The notes under the pieces are model-generated. The model was not told the DNA's origin. It saw nothing but the letters and a program-made list of their open reading frames with translations, and did not search any database. This document shows positions 18,253 through 25,749 of a stretch of DNA of 64,000 bases, piece after piece; the first letter of the stretch is position 1, and every line of letters starts with the position of its first letter. Both the position numbers and the translations under genes were made by a program. The stretch lies in contig NZ_CP033169.1 in assembly GCF_003691585.1 (NCBI RefSeq), positions 1,302,001 through 1,366,000 on the forward strand. The letters are read 5' to 3'. The DNA is from Biomaibacter acetigenes (lineage in GTDB: Bacteria > Bacillota > Thermosediminibacteria > Thermosediminibacterales > Tepidanaerobacteraceae).

Positions 18253-18640
18253 AGCAGGTTAGATGGTCGCGAGCTTCGGCTCGAGGAAAGTCCGAGCTCC
18301 ACAGGGCAGGGTGCTGGGTAATACCCAGTGAGGGTGACCTCAAGGACAGTGCAACAGAGATATACCGCCCCGGTGGGAAGTGCGAGGTGTGAGGCAAGAG
18401 GTGGGAACACCAAAAACTTCGACACCCAACATCCCCGGGGTAAGGGTGGAAAGGTGAGGTAAGAGCTCACCAGCGGAATGGCGACTTTCCGGCTATGTAA
18501 ACCCCACCCGGAGCAAGACCAAATAGAGGAGCAATTGCGGTGGCCCGCCGTGCTCCCGGGTAAGGTCGCTAGAGATGTCAGGCAACTGGCATCCGAGATA
18601 GATGACCATCCACGACAGAACTCGGCTTACAGACCTGCTC
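18253..18640 (+). ncRNA. rnpB: RNase P RNA (M1-like, type A)
   Basis: About 388 nt. The catalytic RNA removes 5' leaders from pre-tRNA. The P1 helix pairs GAGCAGGT at the 5' end with ACCTGCTC at the 3' end. Conserved core elements are present: GAGGAAAGTCCGAGCTCC near the start, ACAGTGCAACAGAGA-type CR sequence, GGTAAGGGTGGAAAGGTG in the middle, and GACAGAACTCGGCTTACAG near the end. The presence of P-type A features rather than the Bacillus B type is an inference from the core layout. It is followed by a terminator. Confidence 0.95.
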
Positions 18641-18652
18641 GTTAAAAACGAT

Positions 18653-18678
18653 AAAAACGCCTTAAAGGGCGTTTTTTT
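18653..18678 (+). terminator. Intrinsic terminator of rnpB
   Basis: AACGCC and GGCGTT form a short stem followed by seven Ts, 13 bases after the end of the RNA. Confidence 0.9.
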
Positions 18679-18679
18679 A

Positions 18680-19468
18680 TGTTAAATTAAATTAGAAAGC
18701 ACAAAAAAGTAGGATTTTCCTTTGAGATATATAAAATATAATAAGGGATAATAAGTCGATAACGGATGGTAGACTTGAAAAATCACCCTGAGAAATGAGA
18801 TATCATCGTGAAGACCATTGAAATTAAAACCACATCAAGAAATGAAAAGTATTTTTACTATCTGTTGATAATTTTTCCAACATACCCTTATTCTGGGTAT
18901 GTTTTGTTTTATAATAAAATAATAAGGATGAGTCAGTTAAAAAAGGTCTCAATAAAAATACAATAAGCAGGAGTCTGGATTTTTATGGAGAATTTTACCA
19001 GAAAAAAGACTATATAATCAGAGAAATAGTCTTTTAGAAAGGTAAAAGCGGTAAAAATAGTGAGATTTTTGTGAGGGTTAATGACCCAGCTAAACTACGA
19101 AGATTATCTCAGTCAGATTATAGTAACGGCATTCTTGCCGATATTGAGCGCAAGAGAAATAGATCACAAAAAGTTTTAATGGAATTTATGAAGAAAAAAT
19201 GACTGATAAAGAAAGATGGAATATAATTGAAGACTATTTTTAGGAAGAGATGAAAAAATATCAGCGTTTTTAGGTATTAGCTGAATTACAAGTATTTTGT
19301 GGAGTATAAATTACCCTTTTTGGCTTATTTACCCAAAATATTATTTTAAAATAGGCCCGTATTCTATCGATATGAAATTTGATAAATTTGTAAAACCGTG
19401 ATATATTAAAACATAATAAACAAATTTTTATTTCTATAACCCTTATTCAATCAAATCAATAGACTATG
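18680..19468 (+). other. 790-bp region without an intact gene; terminator-like hairpin, AGCAGGA motif and ORF debris
   Basis: AT-rich. A hairpin AACATACCC/GGGTATGTT followed by TTGTTTT (18879-18912) looks like a terminator, but no gene precedes it. At 18963 there is a copy of a recurrent AAGCAGGA...GGAGAATTTTA motif (see findings). A GTG at 19071 opens a 43-codon ORF (VRVNDPAKLRRLSQ..., ending 19202) with in-frame debris on both sides; it looks like the remains of a protein I cannot identify. Confidence 0.5.
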
Positions 19469-19469
19469 T

Positions 19470-19559
19470 CCACTAGGGGAGCGGATAGCTGAGAAAGCAA
19501 GGGTAAGCCCTTGCTGACCCTTTAAACCTGATCTAGGTAATGCTAGCGCAGGGAAGTGG
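19470..19559 (+). promoter_or_regulatory. TPP riboswitch (THI element)
   Basis: The conserved aptamer is clear: GGGGAGC, GCTGAGA, ACCCTTTAAACCTGATCT, then GGTAATGCTAGCGCAGGGAAGTGG split across the helices. Thiamin pyrophosphate binding normally turns expression off. Outer P1 strands CCACTA and AGTGG close the element. A terminator starts 8 bases downstream and thiT follows, so transcriptional attenuation is the likely mechanism. Confidence 0.96.
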
Positions 19560-19566
19560 CTTGAGA

Positions 19567-19597
19567 AAAAGCCGTGACTTTGCGTTACGGCTTTTTT
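19567..19597 (+). terminator. Riboswitch-controlled terminator before thiT
   Basis: AAAAGCCGTGAC and GTTACGGCTTTT form a stem with a 5-base loop and end in a T run. It sits between the TPP aptamer and the thiT ribosome-binding site, as expected of the expression platform. I did not work out the antiterminator pairing. Confidence 0.88.
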
Positions 19598-19651
19598 ATC
19601 TACTCTCCGGACATAGCCAATTCGCTATGGGATGGAGAGGAGGTGATTTAT

Positions 19652-20314
19652 GTGAACTATCTTGTCAGTGTATTTCAGGACCTGACCGAGCTTACCCCCC
19701 TTACCCTTTCATTGCTGGCAGCAATTGTGTTGACGGCGGTGCTGCTTATGATATTAGGGCCAAGGGCAAATTTCAATTCCAGGGCCATCGTATATGGAGG
19801 ACTGTGCACGGCCATAGCCTTTGTGCTGTCCTATGTAAGATTGTATCACTGGCCTCAGGGCGGGTCGATAACCCCTGCCAGCATGCTGCCCATGTTTGTC
19901 TATGCCAGTATATTCGGGCCCGCCGCTGGAATAGCTGCAGGGGCTGTTTACGGCATCCTGCAACTTATACAGGATCCTTTTATTGTTCACCCGGTCCAGG
20001 TGCTTTTGGATTATGTTATAGCCTTTGCCGCTCTGGGCCTTGCGGGTTTCTGCAGAAAGAATATAAGTGCAGGCGTATTGCTGGGAGGATTTGGCCGCTT
20101 TTTCTCCAGCTTTCTTTCCGGCGTCATATTTTTTGCATCCTATGCGCCGGAGAATATGAGCCCCGTAGTCTACTCCATACTGGTGAACGGCATGATTATC
20201 GGGACCGATACCCTTATTTGCTTTGTTGTATCGCTCCTGCCGCAGGTCCGGACTCTGGTGGAAAGATTAAAAAAGAACGTAGCAACCCAGGCGGGTCAAC
20301 AGGTCCAAAATTAA
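19652..20314 (+). CDS. thiT: Thiamin ECF transporter substrate-binding subunit ThiT
   Basis: About 220 residues with six membrane segments. ThiT binds thiamin with high affinity and passes it to the shared ECF energising module (encoded elsewhere). The family features are an acidic/aromatic stretch around LYHWPQGGSITPASMLPM and IFGPAAGIAAGAVYGILQLIQDP. The upstream TPP riboswitch independently supports thiamin as substrate. The start is GTG 19652, 6 bases after GGAGGTG; longer readings from 19540 or 19574 run through the terminator and are rejected. Confidence 0.94.
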   Translation: MNYLVSVFQDLTELTPLTLSLLAAIVLTAVLLMILGPRANFNSRAIVYGGLCTAIAFVLSYVRLYHWPQGGSITPASMLPMFVYASIFGPAAGIAAGAVYGILQLIQDPFIVHPVQVLLDYVIAFAALGLAGFCRKNISAGVLLGGFGRFFSSFLSGVIFFASYAPENMSPVVYSILVNGMIIGTDTLICFVVSLLPQVRTLVERLKKNVATQAGQQVQN

Positions 20315-20587
20315 TGCTTAAAGATGCTGTTCAAAGCAGTGTAGAAGCTGGAAAATAGAAAGATAGGAGCTTAAAAGTGCAAGTATAAAAAGGCAAGAAA
20401 TGTAAGGGAAGGGGTCTTAATGCCTCTTCTCTTTTTAATTGCGCTGCGTGCCTTTCAAATCCGTATTTTGCCGGATTGTAAAAGTCCGGTGCCGGTAGCT
20501 TGACATTGATTTGTTAACCCATTGAGTAAAGTGCCGTTTTTATGGTAAATTATTGATATCGAACACCAAAAAATGGGGGTCTTCAAA

Positions 20588-21415
20588 ATGTCCTTCAAAA
20601 AATTTTTACCGATAATAGCTATTTTGACAGTTTTCTTCAGCTTTTCAATAGGTTTTCCCGGCCAGGCGGCTTCCCAGGAAAATATTAAAATCTACATAGG
20701 CGGCGAGGAAAAATTGTTTGATGTGCCGCCTCAAGTTTTCAACGGTTACACCTTTTTACCCATACGCGGCATCTTTGAAAGCCTTGGTGCACAGGTTTTC
20801 TGGGATAACGCCCAAAGACGAGTCACCGCCGTCCGCAAAGCTGTTAAAATATCGCTGAAAGTTGGTGAAACCTCCGCTACTGTCAATGGCAAGTCCGTTA
20901 AATTGGATAAAGCTCCTCTGGTCTATAAAGGTACCACTATGGTTCCGGTGAGATTTGTCAGCGAAGCCCTGGGAGAAGCGGTGGAGTGGGACCAAAACGC
21001 CCGCTCGGTGTACATTGGCGGCAGAGCTCACTTCTCTCCAGAATTTGAACCTGCCAGCACCGATAAGTCCTTCTGGCAAAAGGCCGCCGGAGCTCTGGGA
21101 GTCGGCCCCAGGCTCATTACCGATGGAAAAATCACTGTAGATCCCATAAGTGAAGGGTTTTCCAGCGAAAAAATATTGAGTTATTCTATGGCAAGAAGCG
21201 CCATCGGGGTTACGGCAAACAATATGCTTCTTATGGTGACAGTAAACAGGGCAACCATACGAGAACTGGTATCCATCATGCATTCTCTGGGAGCCTACAA
21301 TGCCATGAACCTGGATGGCGGAGCCTCCAGTGGACTTTATTATGGCGGCAGGTACCTTACTGCTCCGGGCCGGGACCTGAGCAATGCATTGATAATATAT
21401 AAAAAGAATGATTGA
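20588..21415 (+). CDS. Secreted protein: copper-amine-oxidase-like stalk domain fused to phosphodiester glycosidase (NAGPA) domain
   Basis: 275 residues. A signal peptide (residues 1-27, ending QAA) is followed by the repeat-like 'copper amine oxidase N-terminal' domain, a wall-surface module common in thermophilic clostridia (NGYTFLPIRGIFESLGA and GTTMVPVRFVSEALGE are its two half-repeats). The C-terminal part has ITDGKI, RSAIGVT and AYNAMNLDGGASSGLYY, matching the DUF2233/NAGPA phosphodiester glycosidase fold. The glycosidase part, about 105 residues, is shorter than usual, so activity is uncertain. The start is ATG 20588 with GGGGGT 7 bases upstream. Confidence 0.85.
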   Translation: MSFKKFLPIIAILTVFFSFSIGFPGQAASQENIKIYIGGEEKLFDVPPQVFNGYTFLPIRGIFESLGAQVFWDNAQRRVTAVRKAVKISLKVGETSATVNGKSVKLDKAPLVYKGTTMVPVRFVSEALGEAVEWDQNARSVYIGGRAHFSPEFEPASTDKSFWQKAAGALGVGPRLITDGKITVDPISEGFSSEKILSYSMARSAIGVTANNMLLMVTVNRATIRELVSIMHSLGAYNAMNLDGGASSGLYYGGRYLTAPGRDLSNALIIYKKND

Positions 21416-21449
21416 TTATAAAAATACTCAAAGGTGTGGCGCACCAATG

Positions 21450-21602
21450 AGTCATAGAGAAAAGAAAATCCAAGAAAGAAAAACAAGAGAGGCCAAGATT
21501 AAAGAGCAAATCAAGAATGGCACCATAACATGGCTAACAGAGGCAATTTATACTTCATTTGATAATGGATGCGGACTTATGGTGGAATTTCAACCTTTAT
21601 AG
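21450..21602 (+). CDS. Small charged hypothetical protein, possibly a gene remnant
   Basis: 50 codons from ATG 21450 (the frame is open from 21408). The peptide is very basic at the start (SHREKKIQERKTREAKIKEQI) and ends with an aromatic segment. I do not recognise it. Just before it, at 21436, lies GGCGCACCAAT, which is the inverted copy of the group II intron 5' end found at about 21822. It may be exon or mobile-element debris. Confidence 0.35.
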   Translation, partial: SHREKKIQERKTREAKIKEQIKNGTITWLTEAIYTSFDNGCGLMVEFQPL

Positions 21603-21639
21603 TCTAAAAAAAATGAACTTTTTAGGGTAGAATTCATGA

Positions 21640-21890
21640 AAAAATAATTTTCGTATAATCTAACGAGGCTCTATTACTTCACGCTTTCTCATTACGGTTC
21701 GCATGGTTTCCTGCCTATGCTTAAACCTCACCTCACAGCTTTAGCTCCAAGGTTTGAATAATGGCGGCCGGTTAGGCCTTGCCGTGCCGGCTTCCCGCCG
21801 TCTATATTCACAACGCCTAATTGGTGCGCCACCCTGGATAGTTATGCCGTGAATAAGGGAATTATTCAAGCCTGACCCCTCTTTTATAGT
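21640..21890 (-). mobile_element. Group II intron fragment A1 (5' domain I only)
   Basis: Read on the minus strand, 21885 to about 21680 closely matches the 5' part of the intron fragment at 23035-23220 over roughly 200 bases. Shared blocks are GGCGCACCA/GGTGCACCA, GTGAATATAG, GGCGGGAAGCCGGCACGG, TAAGGCC, GTGAGGTGAGGTTTAAGC and GGCAGGAAACC. These are the domain I stems of a bacterial group II intron. No reverse transcriptase or domain V follows; downstream is AT-rich sequence of unknown origin. It directly abuts fragment B. Confidence 0.72.
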
Positions 21891-22144
21891 TTGTTTCTCT
21901 CTCTCTTTATTTCTTCATTATGTGTAAAACTCCTCCCTAAGCGGTCAGGATTTTTGAGCAAGAGGGAGACAAAAAGAGTGGGAGGTAACACTATCCCTTC
22001 AGTTTGCAATTTCGGCCTACTACCTTGCTGTCTACGCTTAACGCCACAGGTTACCTGTGCCGCCCAAGACTTGCTATGAGTGATTTGCTAGATCTTTCTC
22101 AGCGGGCTTCCCGCCTGCTATATGATACGCCCTTTGTGGCGCAC
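21890..22144 (-). mobile_element. Group II intron fragment B (5' end and domain I)
   Basis: On the minus strand this starts with GTGCGCC at 22144, the group II 5' consensus, and continues through GGCGGGAAGCCCGC, CATAGCAAGTCTTGGG, GTTAAGCGTAGACAGCAAGG and a ribosome-binding site GGGAGGAG before ATGAAGAAATAA at about 21913, where the intron-encoded protein should begin but stops at once. It differs in sequence from fragment A1, so it is a second intron lineage, cut off just after the start of its ORF by fragment A1. Confidence 0.68.
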
Positions 22145-22210
22145 ACTCCGTCCCCTTGGTATCTTTGTCATTTACTTCGATTTTGTTAACTCTATACCAT
22201 AGTAATTAAC

Positions 22211-22552
22211 TTATCTCTTAATTTTTTTCTTTATACAATTTATTACTATTAAACTTATAATTAAAACGCAGAATGCAACAGTATATGTATGTAAAGTTCT
22301 TCCTATTCCATAGATATATGCAATAGCTGTAATACTTATTATACCAACAAATATGGTTAAAAATAGTTTTATTCCCCAATTTATATTATTATTTCTAAGC
22401 CAATACGGTACCAAAAGAAAACTTAAAAAATATACAAACACATAAACAAAAAAACCAATCCTTAAATCAAAATCAGAAAACATAGACACTAAAAGACTTA
22501 TAATGAAGGATATTAATAATAATTTAATTGATTCTTTTACTGTACTTTCCAT
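22211..22552 (-). CDS. Small membrane protein of unknown function
   Basis: 113 residues from the ATG at 22552. There are four hydrophobic segments (LLLISFIISLLVSMF, IGFFVYVFVYFLSFLLV, IKLFLTIFVGIISITAIAYIY, VAFCVLIISLIVINCI) and a KKKIKR tail. I do not recognise the family. The frame is open further upstream to 22642, but that part is the 3' end of a group II intron, so the ATG at 22552 is preferred. No good ribosome-binding site precedes it; the intron has probably replaced the promoter, which may silence it. Confidence 0.5.
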   Translation of the reverse strand: MESTVKESIKLLLISFIISLLVSMFSDFDLRIGFFVYVFVYFLSFLLVPYWLRNNNINWGIKLFLTIFVGIISITAIAYIYGIGRTLHTYTVAFCVLIISLIVINCIKKKIKR

Positions 22553-23220
22553 ATAAATGTCGAGTAGACGCTCGACTTCCACCTCACTTTTCAATGATGT
22601 GTTGAATATGAGAAGGCCGTCCACACCCCTCACAGAACCCAACGTGCCCTATTAAGGCATTGGGCTCATCATATAAGCCTTACACAGCTTGCCAGATGTT
22701 CACATATATTCTCGGTTCCGCTATCGGGTGCTTCTCAAGGAGCATCCTATATCGCTTCCATGTCAGATATGCCCTTTGGCTGCGTTTCGTCAACGTCTTA
22801 TAGAGTGCGACCATGATGAAGCGATAGAATTTCAGGAGTCCTTTGTAATTCCCTGAGATGCCATAGTACTTGTAGTGCCCTACCACTTTCTTGTTCAGCA
22901 GTTCTATTATATCGGACGGCTTTCTTTGGATGTTCTCTTTAAGCAAGCCATTCCTTCATGTTCTGCTTCTTGGCTTTAAGCTTCTTCTTGCTGGTGTGGT
23001 GTAGTATCGTGTATTTCCCCGTCAGCGTTTCTCCGTTGGCTCGCACGGTTTCCTGCCTACGCTTAAACCTCACCTCACGGCTTTGGCTCCAAGGCTGGAT
23101 AACGGCGGCTGGCTGGGCCTTACCGTGCCGGCTTCCCGCTGGCTATATTCACAGCGCCGAACTGGTGCACCCCCCTGGGTAATTATGCCATGAGTAAGGA
23201 AATTATTCAAGCCTGACCCC
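22545..23220 (-). mobile_element. Internally deleted group II intron (domain I joined to maturase C-terminus and domains V/VI)
   Basis: On the minus strand, domain I sequence (23215 to about 23035) runs directly into the C-terminal part of a reverse transcriptase/maturase. First comes KYTILHHTSKKKLKAKKQNMKEWL, here split as residues before a frame change at about 22955. Then follows the 88-residue ORF 22946-22680 with VGHYKYYGISGNYKGLLKFYR and LTKRSQRAYLTWKRY, the maturase/HNH-like tail. Domain V is unmistakable at 22667-22635 (GAGCCCAATGCC, CACGTTGGGTTC), followed by a GTCGAG/CTCGAC hairpin at the 3' end. About 1.5 kb encoding the polymerase is missing, so it cannot move itself. Confidence 0.85.
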
Positions 23221-23369
23221 TTTAATTCTGACTGTCATTCTTGATTTATTTATCCATTATGTTAATATATTATTATAAAATACATCGTAAGTATAAACTA
23301 ATGATAGTGATTTTGAAGAGGTTGTAAAATAATTATAATCATTTTTGCAGGAGGGAGGATAAGATTTAA

Positions 23370-23855
23370 ATGGTTATTCGCAAGCTTTTGATTATTTTAT
23401 TAATGGTTCTGTTTTTAACCGGATGCAGTCAAAATTCCTCTAATCTTATTTACAATAAAGAAAAAATTGATATGATAGATATCCAAGGAGTTAATGAATC
23501 AAACTCTGCAGTTGACTATCCATCAATACAAGATTTATCCACAATAAAAAAGATATTAAGTTTAATAGATAATATCAAAGTTAGAAAATTATCACCAAGT
23601 GAAGAAAACAAGATTTTAGATAACGGTAAAAAAATGCAGCAAAAAGGCAACTACTTTATTTCATTTCTTGATAATACAAAAGAAACCAGTCCTGCAAAAT
23701 CTCTTTGCGGGCTTCTCATTATTTTAAAAGAAGGTAAATTAATTTTCTCGGATATAAAGACAATGACAGGCAAACAGAGAACCGTTTCGTACATCCCGGT
23801 TGATGATGTTTCGGATACAGTCGATGAGCTATTAAAAATAATTGAAAATCGTTAA
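23370..23855 (+). CDS. Putative lipoprotein of unknown function
   Basis: 161 residues. The N-terminus is a lipoprotein signal: VIRKLLIILLMVLFLTGC with the lipobox cysteine near residue 19. The mature part is charged with no family I recognise. GGAGGGAGG lies 9 bases before the ATG. Its promoter region (23231-23280) is nearly the same as the one before the HTH-TPR regulator at 25750, so the two are probably controlled together. A hairpin terminator follows and also serves the convergent gene. Confidence 0.6.
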   Translation: MVIRKLLIILLMVLFLTGCSQNSSNLIYNKEKIDMIDIQGVNESNSAVDYPSIQDLSTIKKILSLIDNIKVRKLSPSEENKILDNGKKMQQKGNYFISFLDNTKETSPAKSLCGLLIILKEGKLIFSDIKTMTGKQRTVSYIPVDDVSDTVDELLKIIENR

Positions 23856-23862
23856 ATCGAAT

Positions 23863-23904
23863 AAAGGATGTATGATGAATCTCTTTTCACCATACATCCT
23901 TTTT
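23863..23904. terminator. Bidirectional hairpin terminator
   Basis: AAAGGATGTATG and CATACATCCTTT form a 12-bp perfect stem, with an 18-base loop, between the convergent genes ending at 23855 and 23919. Confidence 0.85.
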
Positions 23905-23918
23905 ATGAGTTGTCAAAT

Positions 23919-24653
23919 TTATTGCTTTATTAAGTTATCTTTTTTAAAGCCGTTTAATTTTTCTTTAAATCCTTCTTTTATTTCTACCTCAGCTTTTGAC
24001 ATTAGATTGTTTTTATAATCTCTCAGATATTTTGTATACTGTTTTGAAATATCTTTATCAAGCTTTTCCGTTTTCTTAGGGAGTTTCCCTTCTGAAACGG
24101 CTCTATCAATTATATACTTTTCTAATTTGCCGATAGTCACTATATCTTTTGCTATATTGTATTCATACTGATTCCAATATTCTTCCATAGACATTCCGGC
24201 ATTTTCACAGAATAATTCTACAGCATTTCTAAATTCGTCTGACTGTTTCATAGCATTTTGTTCTTTAGATATAAATTCTTGAACTTCTTGTTCAGTTGCT
24301 ACAATATTTTCTTTTTTTGCAAATGCAAGGAGTACCTTTTTTCTTGCCAAAGCATTAAAGTTATCTAATAGTGTATTATTTTGCTGCCCGATAGCTGAAG
24401 CAAATCCCTGTCTATAAAGCAACTCATTTTTATAGATAGGAACCTCATTTACGGTAGCTACAATTTCCCCCATATTGGTAAGTAAATCTTCATTGTTCTT
24501 TACATACTTGCCTGCTTCTATAAAAGCATCGTCAAGATTTGTTTTGGTGTCTTTGTCAGCATTTAAAAATTCCCAACCATATGCTATGCTAAAACCTACG
24601 TTCAATACTAAACAACAGAGTAGCAATAAAGATATGATTTTTTTGTTTCTCAT
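23919..24653 (-). CDS. Exported SurA_N-like chaperone/foldase
   Basis: 244 residues. A signal peptide (MRNKKIISLLLLCCLVLNVGFSIAYG, longer than shown by a few residues on either side of the cleavage) is followed by a helical region resembling the SurA/PrsA N-terminal chaperone domain (VATVNEVPIYKNELLYRQ...FNALARKKVLLAFAKKENI). There is no rotamase (PPIase) domain, so this is a chaperone-only version. It probably helps fold an exported neighbour, most simply the secreted protein at 24675-25202 encoded just upstream on the same strand. Confidence 0.7.
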   Translation of the reverse strand: MRNKKIISLLLLCCLVLNVGFSIAYGWEFLNADKDTKTNLDDAFIEAGKYVKNNEDLLTNMGEIVATVNEVPIYKNELLYRQGFASAIGQQNNTLLDNFNALARKKVLLAFAKKENIVATEQEVQEFISKEQNAMKQSDEFRNAVELFCENAGMSMEEYWNQYEYNIAKDIVTIGKLEKYIIDRAVSEGKLPKKTEKLDKDISKQYTKYLRDYKNNLMSKAEVEIKEGFKEKLNGFKKDNLIKQ

Positions 24654-24674
24654 TTAAATCACCCTTTCAAGTTT

Positions 24675-25202
24675 TTAAAAACTAAAAGAAACGTAAACAG
24701 ATTTATTTCCTGGTACCCATGTATCATTTAAGAAAAAGTAGCAGGCATGAGTTGCTTGAGCGGATGTACCAGAATTTATCGACGCCATGGTATCATTTGA
24801 TTCATAGTTATAATAAACAATTGTGTCCGGGTCCCAAATACCATCGGCTGTGTCAAATGCAGAAGGTCCAAGACTGTCGATTTCATCTCCATCAACTGTC
24901 TCATATACTTCCACAAAATAAGCATCACCATTTCCTATTTCATCTGGGTATATCACACAATCTTCCGTTTTATATGCTGAAACTAAATTGTAGTCGATCC
25001 ATTTGTACTGTGATCCAACAGTAGTGTTTGCCCCATAATCTACATAGAAGTTAAAACTTAATGCGCCCCAATCGGCACTGATTGCCCTATGTTGAACAAA
25101 TTTCGTTGCATATTCATCCAAGGCAAGAGCTGATGAGCATGTCCAAATCAAAAACAAAAGCAACATGAGTAAAATTACATTTATTTTCTTTCGAATAGAC
25201 AT
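24675..25202 (-). CDS. Secreted protein of unknown function
   Basis: 175 residues. A clear signal peptide (residues 1-27, ending SALA) is followed by an acidic, aromatic, tyrosine-rich mature part with several YxxxDY-like patches and a C-terminal VYVSFSF strand, which suggests a beta-sandwich. I do not recognise the family. It lies 21 bases upstream of the SurA-like gene in the same direction, and downstream of the small exported peptide gene. Confidence 0.6.
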   Translation of the reverse strand: MSIRKKINVILLMLLLFLIWTCSSALALDEYATKFVQHRAISADWGALSFNFYVDYGANTTVGSQYKWIDYNLVSAYKTEDCVIYPDEIGNGDAYFVEVYETVDGDEIDSLGPSAFDTADGIWDPDTIVYYNYESNDTMASINSGTSAQATHACYFFLNDTWVPGNKSVYVSFSF

Positions 25203-25330
25203 TTTGATTCCTCCTAATAAAATTTTTAATTATTCCAATTTTCCATCCGATTTAGCTGAGTTCAAATTATGAAGTTAGGAGCTCTAATTTTATCATTAGA
25301 TAGTCCTTCCCTTCTATACAATTTTTCCTC

Positions 25331-25474
25331 TTATGGCCATTCCGCATCATCTAAAGTTATTACTTCAATTATTTTTTCTTCGAATTGATTAGGCCAGGTT
25401 TTATTGTTTACATTTACACTTAATACGTTGAAGAATACAGCACACGAAAGTATCAGAAGTAATATCCTCTTCAT
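25331..25474 (-). CDS. 47-residue exported peptide, candidate signalling peptide precursor
   Basis: This gene is too short for a standard ORF scan. An AGAGGTG ribosome-binding site sits 6 bases before an ATG at 25474. The peptide has a basic-hydrophobic signal (MKRILLLILSCAVFF), a short linker and an acidic C-terminus ending ITLDDAEWP. Size and layout resemble Phr/NprX/PapR-type pheromone precursors, and it is encoded about 275 bases away from, and divergent to, an HTH-TPR regulator of the type that binds such peptides. Function is inference. Confidence 0.55.
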   Translation of the reverse strand: MKRILLLILSCAVFFNVLSVNVNNKTWPNQFEEKIIEVITLDDAEWP

Positions 25475-25684
25475 TTATATCACCTCTTTTTGCTTAATAT
25501 GGAATCTTATGACTCAATTATAGTTAATTTTATATTAATTGTCAATAGACTGTCTTAAAAAATATTCTGTCATATCATTTAAAATTTACTACTATGCAGT
25601 TAAAATAGATTATCATTCGTTCGCAAGCGCCATAAATTGGCATATCTGTCTAATCCATTCTTGATTTATCGGGCTGTCTGCTGT

Positions 25685-25743
25685 TTTTTCTTGACTTATT
25701 TATTCATCATGTTAATATATTGTTATAAATATTTGCGGAGGTA
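25685..25743 (+). promoter_or_regulatory. Promoter region of the HTH-TPR regulator, duplicated at 23231-23280
   Basis: TTGACT at 25691 with TAATAT 16 bases later is a plausible sigma-A promoter, followed by GCGGAGG. The 40 bases from 25691 match those from 23241 at about 35 positions, including the palindrome-like GTTAATATATT. Confidence 0.6.
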
Positions 25744-25749
25744 ATCTTG

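Noticed and set aside
19540-20358. 272-codon plus-strand ORF overlapping thiT
   Set aside because: It starts inside the TPP riboswitch, runs through its terminator and reads thiT in a wrong frame, giving a Cys- and Arg-rich nonsense product.
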